From positions 310,001 through 374,000 of the forward strand of contig CAJQUW010009236.1 in assembly GCA_907163375.1 (NCBI GenBank): a stretch of DNA of 64,000 bases, given 5' to 3'. The translations under genes were made by a program, and so were the position numbers. The notes beneath the pieces are model-generated. The model saw only the letters and a list, made by a program, of their open reading frames with translations. It had not been told where the DNA came from and ran no database searches. Position 1 is the stretch's first letter, and each line of letters starts with the position of its first letter. Shown here in pieces: positions 39,746 through 50,824 of this stretch. The DNA is from Prostheceraeus crozeri. Lineage: Eukaryota; Platyhelminthes; Polycladida; Euryleptidae.

Positions 39746-40209
39746 CACTAGGCGACATGCCACGCGTAATTTACGGAACACCCCGAACATCCGTGGTTAA
39801 GGACATTCTATTCTTCTGCGCACGTACATACGCGCTGCACTAAGAGTCAGAAATTACTTGATTTGATGCTGTTAAAACATAGAGAATGTTTATGAATACG
39901 CGCGGGCGAGCGTTTATAGTTTGCGCGTCGTCTACGGTTGTCTGCGTTGCTGCTTGAACCACGGATGAACCGCTAAGCATGTTCTGTCTTCCTTGAGCAT
40001 GAAATTGAGGTCCTATCACATTGTTTAGCCTCTGATGCATACAGACTCATGAGACGCAAAGTCTATATAACATGACTGACAACTATACTTAACTTATATA
40101 ACAGATGTTGCAGAATGTCCCGCATAGCCATGGATGTTTAGGGCCATGTGTAATTACGCGTAGTTTACGCGTGAATTACGCGTAATTGAGCGTGGCACGT
40201 CACCTAGTG
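39746..40209. repeat. 464-bp foldback element with CACTAGG termini
   Basis: The left end CACTAGGCGACATGCCACGC is inverted at the right end (on the - strand CACTAGGTGACGTGCCACGC). The inverted similarity continues inward through TTACGCG words and an AACATCC(G/A)TGG block, about 80-100 bases per arm. There is no coding capacity. A target duplication is not evident. It is probably a MITE of a cut-and-paste family. Confidence 0.75.
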
Positions 40210-40212
40210 TAT

Positions 40213-41960
40213 TGTACCAAAAAATAAAAATCGACTTTGGATCATCAGAATTGAGCAATTGTGGTTTTAAAAAAATGTCCTATTCTTTCGACCAGACATT
40301 TTTGATTTTTCTCAGAATTTCAATTTATTGCAAAAAACACATTTTTTTATCCGAATTTCATGAAAACTTACGGAATTATCAAGGATCATGATGTTATCAT
40401 GCATGCGTAATGTTATGTAATAGGACAATAATTGTCATTTTCAAAATCTCGTAAAACGGACAAAATATCCGTCTGACCCAGACCACAAAATTATCGGTCA
40501 GAAGACCCCAAATACAAATGTAACAACTTGTACAAATACTAGGTGGTCGGCACTGAGATTTTCGAGTTTAGCTTGAAAAATTAACTATGTACGCAAAGTT
40601 TCAAAGAAAAACGAAGTTGCAAAGTTGAATAGACAGAAATTGTCCAAAATGTTGTTATATAAAGTGGATTTACCTAGGCCTATCACATCTATAACTTCAG
40701 TTCATGAACTATTAAAATCAAACAATAAAATTCATAAATTCAGACTTTTATTGGCAAAAATGACAGCATTTTGTTTGATGTGAAAAAATGCATGCTCTGA
40801 AGGATAAATGTTCATAGAGCTCTCAGATTAATAGCCTTCTAATATCATATTGCTGACTGTATTGATATGGCCTGTAATATTGCATTTATCATTGTGACAA
40901 TCAATTAAAGCATATGCCTGTAGGCATTGCGGATTTATAAAGCCTACACATGTAATACACCACGGGTAGGCCTACTGGCCTAAGCAAAAAAAATTCCTGA
41001 GAAATCATTAAAACCCAAAACAAGAAACATTAATACAATTTGTTTGACCAACAAGGGAGTTTCCAGTGTACCCAAACCCACATCATTTTCATTGGTAACA
41101 CTGACTTATCAATTAACTTATCAATATTGATCCTTTGCCATGCTGACGTGGTGTTGTGTTCTCGAAAAGAGTTGCAGTACATAAAAAGAATACCCTTCTC
41201 TATGAACCATTTATTAGTATTTAATATGAGTACTGAGTTGCATATTATAGGCTATTCACTCTATGGTGCATATTAAATATAAATCAGGCATTTTCTTATC
41301 AATAACTTTATATAGGACTATATATGCTTTCAATGCGGAGATCAATATTAAAGGGGCCATCGCTGTTTGATCTTAGGTTCGCTCACTCGTACAAGGTGTT
41401 ACACGCATGTGTCATACTTCTGTTCAGCGCAATTATTTCAAATGTTGAACGAGAAAGTAGGAAAATATCCTAATTTTTTCCTCATCAAGCAAATTTCATG
41501 AAGAAGTCACCAAGCAAAAAAACGCGCGATCCCTGATCATTCAAGAATTGCGCGATGATTGCGTTATTATGTGAACTCCACTGCCATAGGCCTGTGACGC
41601 CAACCATCAATGTATAAAGGCCTAAAATATAAATGCAGCCCGTATAACCCATCACAGATGCAGGTTTCATGACTCCAGATTGTTATTAAAAAATACAAAG
41701 TAAATATGTTTACAAGAGTTTAAAATGATGGTTATATTGTCTTATCAAAACATTTCGCATACAACATCATTATATTCTTGATAACTCCGTGACTTTTCAT
41801 GAAATTCGGATAAAAAATGAGGTTTCAGCAATAAATTGAAATTTTGAGAAAAATCAGAAAAGTCTGGTCGAAAAAACAGGATATTTTTTAAAATTCACAA
41901 ATTTAGGCCTACTCGATCGTTTGTGATGATCAACAGTTAATTTTTTCCTTTTTCTGTAGC
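40213..41960. mobile_element. Non-autonomous DNA element with long terminal inverted repeats
   Basis: The arms 40213-40415 and 41745-41960 are imperfect reverse complements over about 200 bases. Shared blocks include TCGACCAGAC, TGATTTTTCTCA, AATTTCAATTTATTGC and ATCCGAATTTCATGAAAA. The 1.3 kb between them is AT-rich and holds no transposase frame. The arms have diverged clearly, so the copy is not recent. The exact ends and target duplication were not resolved. It directly abuts the CACTAGG element on its left. Confidence 0.7.
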
Positions 41961-42605
41961 AACTAGACACACAAATGATGTATTTCGTCATATAAAGATG
42001 AGGCATCATTCCTAAGATGAGAAATGTGCATCGGTTAGAAGACAAAGAAATGGTATCGGTTAGAAGACAACTTTTGGGGGACAAAGGCTAATTGAAAAAA
42101 ATCCCACATTAATCTGAATGCAACCCCGAATCGCAGTCTGGTTTAAAATACGTTTCATGCGCCTTTACATAATACATAACTTTATTTAGATCACAACGAA
42201 ATTTCTTCCCGAAGATCGAGTAGGCATACTTTTAGGCTAGCATGCCGGGAGATCAAATTACTTTGAATGCCGACGATGTGTCAAAATGAAACATGCATCT
42301 TTAATGGTGTGATCTCTCAAAAACATATTCCTGTGTAAACCATGTTGACTTTAAATGGATTTCATTAGTTGCTGAGAGCTCTTGTGTATAAAATTGCACA
42401 ATTTTGATGTAATATTACACAGTATGTAGACAGAAATGATACATGCAGCAATGGACGGTAAATAATTAAACAAAAATAAATTTCATGAATCGAACTTTAT
42501 AATTGTTAAGACGTGTCTCACTGCTTTTGAGCTTCGCATATCAGTGGCGGTTTGTGCATTCGCCTTACCTCACCAGTATTATGTATATAAAAAGATTTTC
42601 TTTTT

Positions 42606-42610
42606 GATTG
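42606..42610. repeat. Target-site duplication of the DNA transposon, left copy
   Basis: GATTG precedes the terminus CAGGGTTTCTACAG and is repeated at 45143-45147 right after the inverted terminus. Confidence 0.75.
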
Positions 42611-45142
42611 CAGGGTTTCTACAGAAACTGGAAAACCATTTTCCAGGACATTTCCAGGATAAATTCAAAGAAATTCCAGGATTTTCTACCCCCTATTTTG
42701 ACTACGCTGGTTCGAATTTTTTTTGTCTATCAACGGTTGCTAGGGAACGCTTTTTTGCATAATTTTAAGGTATTTCCAAAACTCAGTTGAGGAGACTAGC
42801 ACTGGTTCCGGATCATTTCCGATCGCGATATTTTTCACGTTGTTTGATTGTTAGGAGCAACTTACAGATGCTTCAGCAACAAAAACGGAATACGCGAAAT
42901 TTGCGAGAAACGTCAACTGTGGAAAAATTATTATCATAGCCCTGTTAATACGCAAACTATCAAACAAAAATCATGCTGAAAAGGGATGTGCAGAGCTTTA
43001 GCAACTGCCTTGGAAATTATTAGAAATGAATATGCCACGAAGATGTCCGTCAGATCAGAATTGGCACCCTCTCCTAGATTAACAATTAGGAGATTAACAA
43101 GGAGATTAACAACTCTATTTGATTAACAAAATCAGAATCTCTAAACACACGTAAGTTTCCTCGATAGGATTCGATTCGTACATCCCATACACTCAAAATA
43201 TTAGTTTGTTACATCTATGTGAACATGGAAAACGAGTCTGCTGCTAAATATCAAAACTTTGTTTAACCAGAATTATCGTAAAATCTTTTTAAATGCTAAA
43301 ACAGCATTATGAAAAATCTTTTGTTTGTGAGGTTAAATCATCCTCAAGAACAATGTTTTGTACATATGAATGTAAATAAAAATACGCATGAAATTACTTG
43401 AAACAACTGTTACATTTTCTTATTATCATTAGCGACAAAAACAAAAAATGGAAACAAGTGTATCTCCCATTTACCATGGGAATATAACAATCAGAAATTT
43501 CAAGGACGAGGACCACAACTGCATAAAAACTTTGGAATTATAGCTGATTAAGAAGCTGGTGTGGAAATCATTAACCCTTTCGCATAGTTGATTTGCCACT
43601 TAAGTTGCCATACTCATCGATCAGAATGTAAGTTTGGTGATTGCAGCAACAGAGTAGATGCATGTGCTGACTACTGGTTTCACCTAATTTTGGCATCATT
43701 TATCTACAGTGTACATAACTTTTGACTTCATAACTTTGAATTTTTGTAAAAATCGAGATAAACAGGCTAAAGAAAACCTAGTGGATATGTAAAGCGGACA
43801 TAAAACTAAGGGATTATGTATATATTTCCTCATTATACACTAAGATGCAAGGACACCTACAATGTGATAGCCGATGAGAAAGGGTTAATTGATTGTAAAC
43901 TAAATTAGCTGTTGATAATGCATGCTATTTCAAAATTAAAATCAAGAAAAAGGAACTGAAGCTGCAATTTCGCTGCTTTTAAAGCAGCAGCCCTGTTGTT
44001 CAGTTCGTTAATTTGGTCTTGCAACTTTGAACTTTCATGTTCGATGGATTGCAGTTCAATATCCATTTCATTTTTCCGCTTCTTCGCTTCCTTCTCTTGA
44101 TTGTCTTTCTCACGTCGCTCAATCAAGTGGAGTTGGCGACCTTTTGAGGCATATCGGACGGCCTCAACCATTTCCATCATAGAAATTGATAACAATAAAC
44201 TTCTAGAATGGAAGTAAAGCTTCATCCAATACACAATAGTGGCACAAAAATCGCACGCATTTTCACTTAGATACACTTGTCAACGGCTAAACCATTGGGC
44301 TAGAAGAAGTCACATGTGCAATTCTGAGATTTTCATTGGTTCTTCATGCCCCAACTTAGTTCCCCCGGATGTGCCGCGACCTTGAGCCAATTTCCATTCT
44401 AGTCAACTGTAGATAAACAATATATTTCTATGATTTCCATCGTAACTGGAATTTGGAGAACACCATTATTCACAGCATTGTAAACGACGCGCTGAGCAAT
44501 TACTGATGCTTCACTCATGTTTTCCATAAGTAAGTCTTTGTTTATACTGAATCCTGACTCAACTGCGGCCTGTCCATGGAAAAGAATTAACAACATCCGA
44601 ACAATCATCCATAAACTTCCCCAATTTTGATTCGTTTTGATGAGATCTACGTACAGATCATCAAGCCGTTCCTCATTCAAGTCAAAACGCTCCAGTCGAG
44701 TCCGGATATTTGAATTCGATATGAAGTGGGCATATTGACTCAGATGCAGAAATGAGCCTTTTGTCCAGAAATGAGTTGAGAACAATGTCAAATCGTTTTT
44801 CACAAACAAGTCTAGTATTATCACTGATAGTGAATGGAGACAAAGCCGATGCTCCTCGGATTAGCGGATGTTGAAGAGGACTACGTTCTAGGATTTTCTC
44901 TGCGACACCTCGAAGAAATGACTGACACTCACGGTAGAAGTCGAGCTTTTCCATAGGCTTTGGATTCGGAGGGATCGCGCGGAAATCAGACTAACAACAT
45001 TCTTTTCAAAGCTACACAATTTGTTTTTCAATCAACATGCATTTTTACAAGTGAGATCGATGTCACAGATCATATATGCTTGGCTACAAATAAGCTTTTT
45101 CCAGGTGCCGGTTTCGTTTTCCAGGGACCTGTAGTAACCCTG
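42611..45142 (-). mobile_element. 2.5-kb cut-and-paste DNA transposon with CAGGGTTnCTACAG ends
   Basis: The left end CAGGGTTTCTACAG matches the reverse complement of the right end (CAGGGTTACTACAG). GGAAAA words follow within both arms, and the left arm is rich in TTCCAGGA words. GATTG repeats of 5 bp flank it. It carries a decayed transposase gene on the - strand. The short termini, the 5-bp duplication and the HGQAAVESGFS motif in the transposase suggest an hAT-like or related superfamily, but I cannot name the family for certain. It lies between the TIKI and GON4L-like 3' ends. Confidence 0.8.
43960..44954 (-). pseudogene. Decayed transposase of the CAGGGTT transposon
   Basis: The - strand reads MEKLDFYRECQSFLRGVAEK at the start. 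After a frameshift near 44745 it continues with YAHFISNSNIRTRLERFD, then SLWMIVRMLLILFHGQAAVE and SGFSINKDLLMENM. The LxxLxHGQAxVExGFSxNK core is a conserved C-terminal transposase region in many uncharacterised animal transposon proteins. The frame stops at 44399. A charged coiled coil (ERREKDNQEKEAKKRKNEMD, then LQDQINELNNRAAALKAAK) follows at about 43960-44180 in the same orientation, as is usual at the end of this protein type, but is separated by about 200 bases of unrelated-looking sequence. The N-terminal part is missing. Confidence 0.7.
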
Positions 45143-45147
45143 GATTG
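45143..45147. repeat. Target-site duplication of the DNA transposon, right copy
   Basis: GATTG directly follows the right terminus CCCTG and matches 42606-42610. Confidence 0.75.
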
Positions 45148-47283
45148 TCAATTAGTGTAATACCGTTTTTTCTTTCCTTTTTTGTCGTCCATGCTCATTG
45201 TATGCTTTAGTCCTTTGCCTTTTTTGTTTAATATTTTTACTTGATTATTTTTACACTTTTATTTTCTTGGCATTACGTTTTTACTCGTTTCGTCATTTAA
45301 CTCACTACTCCCTTCTCTGTTATCCTTTTTTCATTATTCTTTATCAATCAAGGCATTTTTGTTTTATTTTGATAGTATCATATTCCATTGAAAACAATAC
45401 CTACGTTTATAAGGCCTAGGATGACATGTGTATTGTATTTCATTGTTTTATCGGACCCGCGTTTCCTGTACATGTCACCCAAACAATTACCTATTCGTTG
45501 TTGGTTGCTCAGGTTTCTAATGCAACTACATGATAACTGCAGTGCGATGAGCATTGTAGAAGCAAAAATTGCGCAAGTTCGTCTAATTACATTTTATTAC
45601 ATGAGAAGGCATATGACGATTGAATCTTCAATGACAAACGCAACTTTTTATATACACGGTGAATTAAAAATCAATATGATAAGACATCTCAATATGTAAA
45701 TATATCTCAAATATATTTACAATTAAGCATAGTTAACAAAGTCAAACTTCAATTCACTTCATTACTGCTAAGCAGCATAATGTCGACAAGCGTAATAATT
45801 ACATTGTACATCAGCTCCAAGCTATCGAGATTCACAGAATTGCACAGCAATTGATTTGCAATCGAAAATGTACAAACTTTTTACACTATCTTTGAAAAAA
45901 ATAGTTACAAAATCAATAATCTAAATGCAGCACTACTTCAAAATTCATTATCTCCGATTACTTTTCACTAACAATATAAAAAAACAATTATTACGAAGAC
46001 CTGGAATCGCATTCATTTTTTATGTTGAAGAACAAACCGTGCATTTTATGAATGAAGTGATAGTCGGTCTAATATCTCTTTCTTCTGCAAAAAGAAAAAA
46101 CTAATGGCTTTACTGACTTCGTTTGCTACTTGAACACTGTGACGAAGAATAGTCAAGAACAAGTATTTCATGCCAGAATGTAGAATATCAAATAAAGTAA
46201 AATCAAAGTCATCTTTATCCCAAATAAAGGCTGCGACAAATCAACCAAAGTACTCAGGAACGGATAGATTGTTCATATCCACAGGCCGCTTGTATGCCGT
46301 CTTATCTTCAAATGTGGGGGCAGAGATCACACCGTTGAGGACACGTTCCACATGCTCTACTAGTTCACTGTCGGCCGGGCAATACATTTCCTCATCAAAT
46401 GATCTCGAGGCAGCAACAATCTCGAGATACCAATTTATGTCTGGTTTACGACAATCAATAAGACGCCGAGTCACCAAACAGCAAAATAGGATGATTTACA
46501 TGTTTGTCATGAGGGAAGCTTTCAATATTGCTGTTGCCCGATCGACAGTGACTTAATGTTTGGCAGCGAAACGTCTGCCATATAAAAATGATGAAATTAC
46601 AATTATTTGGCATAAAATATCTTAGGACTGATGTGCATTTCATATCTTTCACACATATTCACAACAGTCACAAGCTATCGCACATTATCAGGGAAATTAT
46701 TGGATCTACAAGAAATAAATATAGACAATAATTGTTTTGTGTGTCATTCATCTTATATATTTTTTCAGAAACCAGGTATCCACAGTTGCCTTCAAACATT
46801 GACAACAAATACAGTTACACAAATCATAGACGTATTCATTTTTTACGCAGAAGAATTGTCAACCGTCAATTCATTAGTATATAAGTTGATTTTAATTTAT
46901 CATTTAATATATTCACAGTTCTCTGCAACATCGAAACTGATGAATTAATCACACTTGAGTATCTAAGTAATATATATTAATTGATGACTTAACTCTAGTC
47001 CGCTGCTTTGTCCATGGTACAAGGCTGTTTCAGTGTACATGAATGGCAACGGCATATCAGAGTATCCGAAAATATCTACAGATGACGTATTCATGATATT
47101 ATCAATACAACTATAAGCCATAATAAAAAAAGTATATCAAAATAGGGGTGTGTATCCGCATATGTTCGAAACCCGTATGCTGAATCATACGTTTGTTTTG
47201 ACATCAGTTCAAACTTCATTGTGACTGACTTCGTAATCAAATAATGCGTTATACGTCTTATTAAGACAACCATAATTAAAAAT
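45148..47283. other. Intergenic DNA downstream of the GON4L-like gene
   Basis: This is AT-rich except for a patch at 46240-46560, listed separately. I see no other gene. Confidence 0.55.
46241..46477 (-). CDS. Unrecognised short coding-like frame
   Basis: The frame is in a GC-richer island and has a plausible amino acid composition: INWYLEIVAASRSFDEEMY, ADSELVEHVERVLNGVIS and MNNLSVPEYFG. A possible acceptor (CGTAAACCAG) lies just before DINWYLE, so this may be a terminal exon. A neighbouring frame at 46455-46560 on the same strand is also coding-like (GNSNIESFPHDKHV) and may be an upstream piece separated by a frameshift. I do not recognise the family. It could be a gene fragment or a transposon relic. 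Confidence 0.3.
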   Translation of the reverse strand: MVTRRLIDCRKPDINWYLEIVAASRSFDEEMYCPADSELVEHVERVLNGVISAPTFEDKTAYKRPVDMNNLSVPEYFG

Positions 47284-47289
47284 TTTATT
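47284..47289 (-). promoter_or_regulatory. Probable polyadenylation signal of the GON4L-like gene
   Basis: AATAAA on the - strand lies about 200 bases after the stop codon at 47491. Confidence 0.45.
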
Positions 47290-47490
47290 TGAGTTCGATC
47301 TCGTTTCAACTTTATACAACGTCATTTTACAATCCGCTCGAAGAAACATTAGAAGAACCAATGATAAACAATGATAATACATCGAAATCTTTACTTCGAA
47401 GAGTGCTGTAAATACTGTACATAAATATTTCATCATATCTTCCTGAGTCATAGAAATATGATTGATACGATGAAGAAGTTATGAAAGAAA

Positions 47491-47853
47491 TCAGGAATTT
47501 GTATTACTATCTTCAAATGCATCAGAATCGTAGGCCATGCCATTAGATTCCAAATATAAACGCATGAGGGCCTTGAAGCGACGCTTAATGTTCGCTTCAG
47601 TTCGCTGACCGTCTAACTTTTCGCTGACAATTTTAAATGCATCACTGGAATAGCCGTTTGTCTGACAATATTCAAGGATTATTCGATCCTCCCACTGATT
47701 CCACGGAGCTTCATTGTTGTCATTTCCAAACATTCGCTGATATTCTCCCATCAAATACTCGAAACGACGACGAAGTTCTTGAACATTTCTTCCGACCAAG
47801 TGAGTACCACTAATCGACAAGTGCTCATATGCCTCCTCCGAAATTCCATTTGT
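47491..47853 (-). CDS. GON4L: GON4L/mute-like nuclear protein, last exon (SANT/Myb domains)
   Basis: The acceptor CGATTTTGCTTCAG is followed by 120 codons to the stop. Phase 0 joins it to the exon ending LLTYLQ, so the first SANT-like domain (WCMEEDSELLTYLQ joined to TNGISEEAYEHLSI, LVGRNVQELRRRFEYLM) spans the intron. A second one follows (WNQWEDRIILEYCQTNGYSS, AFKIVSEKLDGQRTEANIK, RRFKALMRLY). GON4L, YY1AP1 and Drosophila mute end in such a SANT/Myb domain (WTREEDRVIL type), which is the main reason for the name. The tail is short and acidic or Asn/Ser-rich. Members of the family act as nuclear transcriptional co-regulators in cell-cycle, histone-gene and developmental control. Confidence 0.78.
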   Translation of the reverse strand, partial: TNGISEEAYEHLSISGTHLVGRNVQELRRRFEYLMGEYQRMFGNDNNEAPWNQWEDRIILEYCQTNGYSSDAFKIVSEKLDGQRTEANIKRRFKALMRLYLESNGMAYDSDAFEDSNTNS

Positions 47854-50824
47854 CTGAAGCAAAATCGGATGAAGGGTGAAAAGAATGATCTGAAAGAACT
47901 TTACTATGTCAATAATGTCATTATTTGCAAGGCTATCTAGGGTAGGGTGACTCCCTGTTTTCAGACTGCGTATCCGAATTATTTTCGAAGAATTAATTAA
48001 ATTTTCAGGCTCCGTGTTTCAAATCGATCAAGTGTCATTTTCAGTATGAAATTGAAAAAGAGTACAGTAGGCATGTACATTAATTGCTATAGGTCTCCTA
48101 ACATCTTTAATTTTGACTATAATGAATGCTTTTTAAGATTTTTATATTTTGCAAGAGCATGTGTAAACAGCGATACAATGTTGCCGGATTCAACTATAAA
48201 GTTAATCCTTCTCTTTCTTTCATGGGTCCGCGCTGACTAAATCATTGTCATCGTATCCGTCCACTTGCACAAGAGATCTGTCCTTAGTATTGTAAATATA
48301 GAAGATGCATACCACAGCCACGCCAAGCTTTCTCTCGTCCCGGCTTGGTCTATTCACCTGTCTACTTCTCTAGCCCAAATTTGTCCGCATGTACTGGCCA
48401 CAGCGTTTTCAGACGTCAGATTTCATTTTCCTTGCGCGGCCAGGAGAAAGTTCCACAATACAAAAGAGTTCAAACTATCTTCCCGTAGAGTTAATAATGT
48501 CTCGATCATGCTTGAGAATGATGACGCCAAATGAATTTAAGATGCTCACCATCACTTGCCAGCGGCAGAGGGTGACTGAACGCCATCGAATCAAACTAGT
48601 CCGCGAAAACAGTGAGCATGAACGGAACGGCGTTTGCGTTTTTGGCAATGAGCGGTCATTGAACTCCGTTCATCCATTCATTCTCTATCAAAGGTCCAAA
48701 AGCATGTTCACCTAATATTTGAATGGAATTCCCGCGCAGATTTCAAACGATGGCATCTCAGCGAGCTACATATATGTCCGGCGTCTGGTGACAGCTATTT
48801 TCAACTGGTAACCACATTACAGAAATACCACGTCCCTACTGCATCTCTACGAAATACACTGCAAAGCGGTAAAGGATGGAATGGACGTTATAGTAACAAG
48901 CTCTACACGCAGAACATCGGTAGCTAATGATAGTCTTCTGTGGTATAGACTTGCATTTCTGCAGCAGGTTAAACTGAATGTCCATTCACATAGGCGAGAC
49001 GCCGTGTGAGCAAATCACATAGACGTGCGTCTAGATGTAAAATGCTCCATGGGTTCTCGTTTTCATATTTCTGAATGGAAACTTTTTCCAAGTGAGGATG
49101 TCACAAAAAGGGCAATGGCTAGGGGGTCGCGATACCGGTTTTGCTGGCATCTTCTATTTTTCAAAAATACCGAAACCCGGTTTTCCGATTTCCAAATACC
49201 GATATATTTCTCTGCTTACATGTACTTCTACTGCGCACATTGCGCTTCTAAATCATTAACCAGATATACGATCTACTTCATCTCCAGGATTCTGACAGTT
49301 CAGATTTCAGATCACCGCGTCTATTCATGTATTCGATCAAATTACTAATGAAAGTTAGCAGGAGGATGAAATCATTTCGATGAGAAGAAATCAGAAATTC
49401 TCAAACTTTCATTTCAAAGTAGTTTTCTTTCGCCAGCTAGTAACAAAAAATGTAGTGTGGGTGACAAGCAGAACACTGAGGTATAGAAAGTTAGGAATTA
49501 TGTGGTCCATGAACCCTGTCTGGGAGTTATTAAGTCGAGAGAGATGCAAGCAAAATTCGGGGTTGTTAGGTCAAAAGAGTACTATGACACATTCCAGCTG
49601 TCAAACCACATAGCTTGCCCACTGACTCATTTGCGAGTGATTGTTCATATAGAAGTGGTCGATTGTTAGTAAATGATATGTAAACAGCAAAAACTCGAGT
49701 CAGTTGGAAATGAAACAGAAACGAAGTCACAAAGCGGATGTTAAACTTCGGAGAGCGTAATACATCAAAGAATTGTAGGCTATTTGAAATGGACCTTGAA
49801 AATCTAGAAACATTGCATTTGGTCAGACGAGTATGTTCCTCAAAAAGAAAATTCATTTACATCGCGGTCATCATTGTCATTAATAAAACCTGTCCACTCT
49901 ACAGATCACGTCATATCGTGCGCGCAGTGGGAAGTTATAATCTGTGCAAATACTTAGCAAATTCGAAATATGCGATATTTTAATCTTCTAGAAAATTTCA
50001 GAGATTGAGGTGGATTCACATTTTACGTGCTCTGAAAGCATGATTTAAATGCATGCTGGATCAATATGATCATAATATTAACTTCACAATGTCTATTCAA
50101 TCTTTATTCTATCATCTGTTCACACAACAAAATGATGCAAAAATCCTTGAACTGCTTCATTAAATTCTCGAAATAAATTATTCTGTGCGCGCAAGCGCAA
50201 TGTAATTTTCAAAGTTTAAATACATGTTTTCAATAATTGTAGAAAAATCAATTCGCACCTTACGATCTCATGATATAGACGATTTAGAAAATTCTAAGAT
50301 ACTGATGAGTACAGGTAGTGTGAATCTCGTGGTCGTGATCGGGAAACAGAATTTGCATCAAAAAATAATTTATCGTGCTGATAGGTCAGAAATGTGATTT
50401 ACTACCAAGTTGAGACAACGCACATTACAACTGTCTTTATCTCTTTTGCAACAAAGATGTACCGTATATGCTCGAAATTACGCACCTTGTTCTCCATTCA
50501 GCCAAGCTACAAATACTCTATAATATTTGAAAGATCTATTGAGATAAAAATCATGCCTATAGGCGGGCTTTTTGTTTATCATTAATAGTGATGACAAAAC
50601 GACGAAGAGCAGTATTACAACTGGTTGAAGTAACATGCTGACTGCATTTCAACTAGTGAATAGAATTACTTATTTTTTATATTATCGAAATTCAGGGCGT
50701 CAGAATCAGATTGTAAAGTAAATTCCATTCTTTACAACTACAAAATGGAATGGAAAATGGAATAGACGATGGAATTAAAAATGGAATAGAAGGAGGTAAT
50801 ACAACAAATAGATCGTTTACGTAC
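47854..50824. other. GON4L-like intron between the last two visible exons
   Basis: This 3-kb intron has no recognisable gene. Near 49120-49210 a stretch with GATACCGG, AAAATACCGAAACCCGG and AAATACCGATA words looks like one end of a transposon-derived repeat, but I found no matching second end. Otherwise I see nothing to support. Confidence 0.6.

Noticed and set aside
49120-49210. Transposon end suggested by ACCGG/AAATACCG words
   Set aside because: No second end or target duplication was found.
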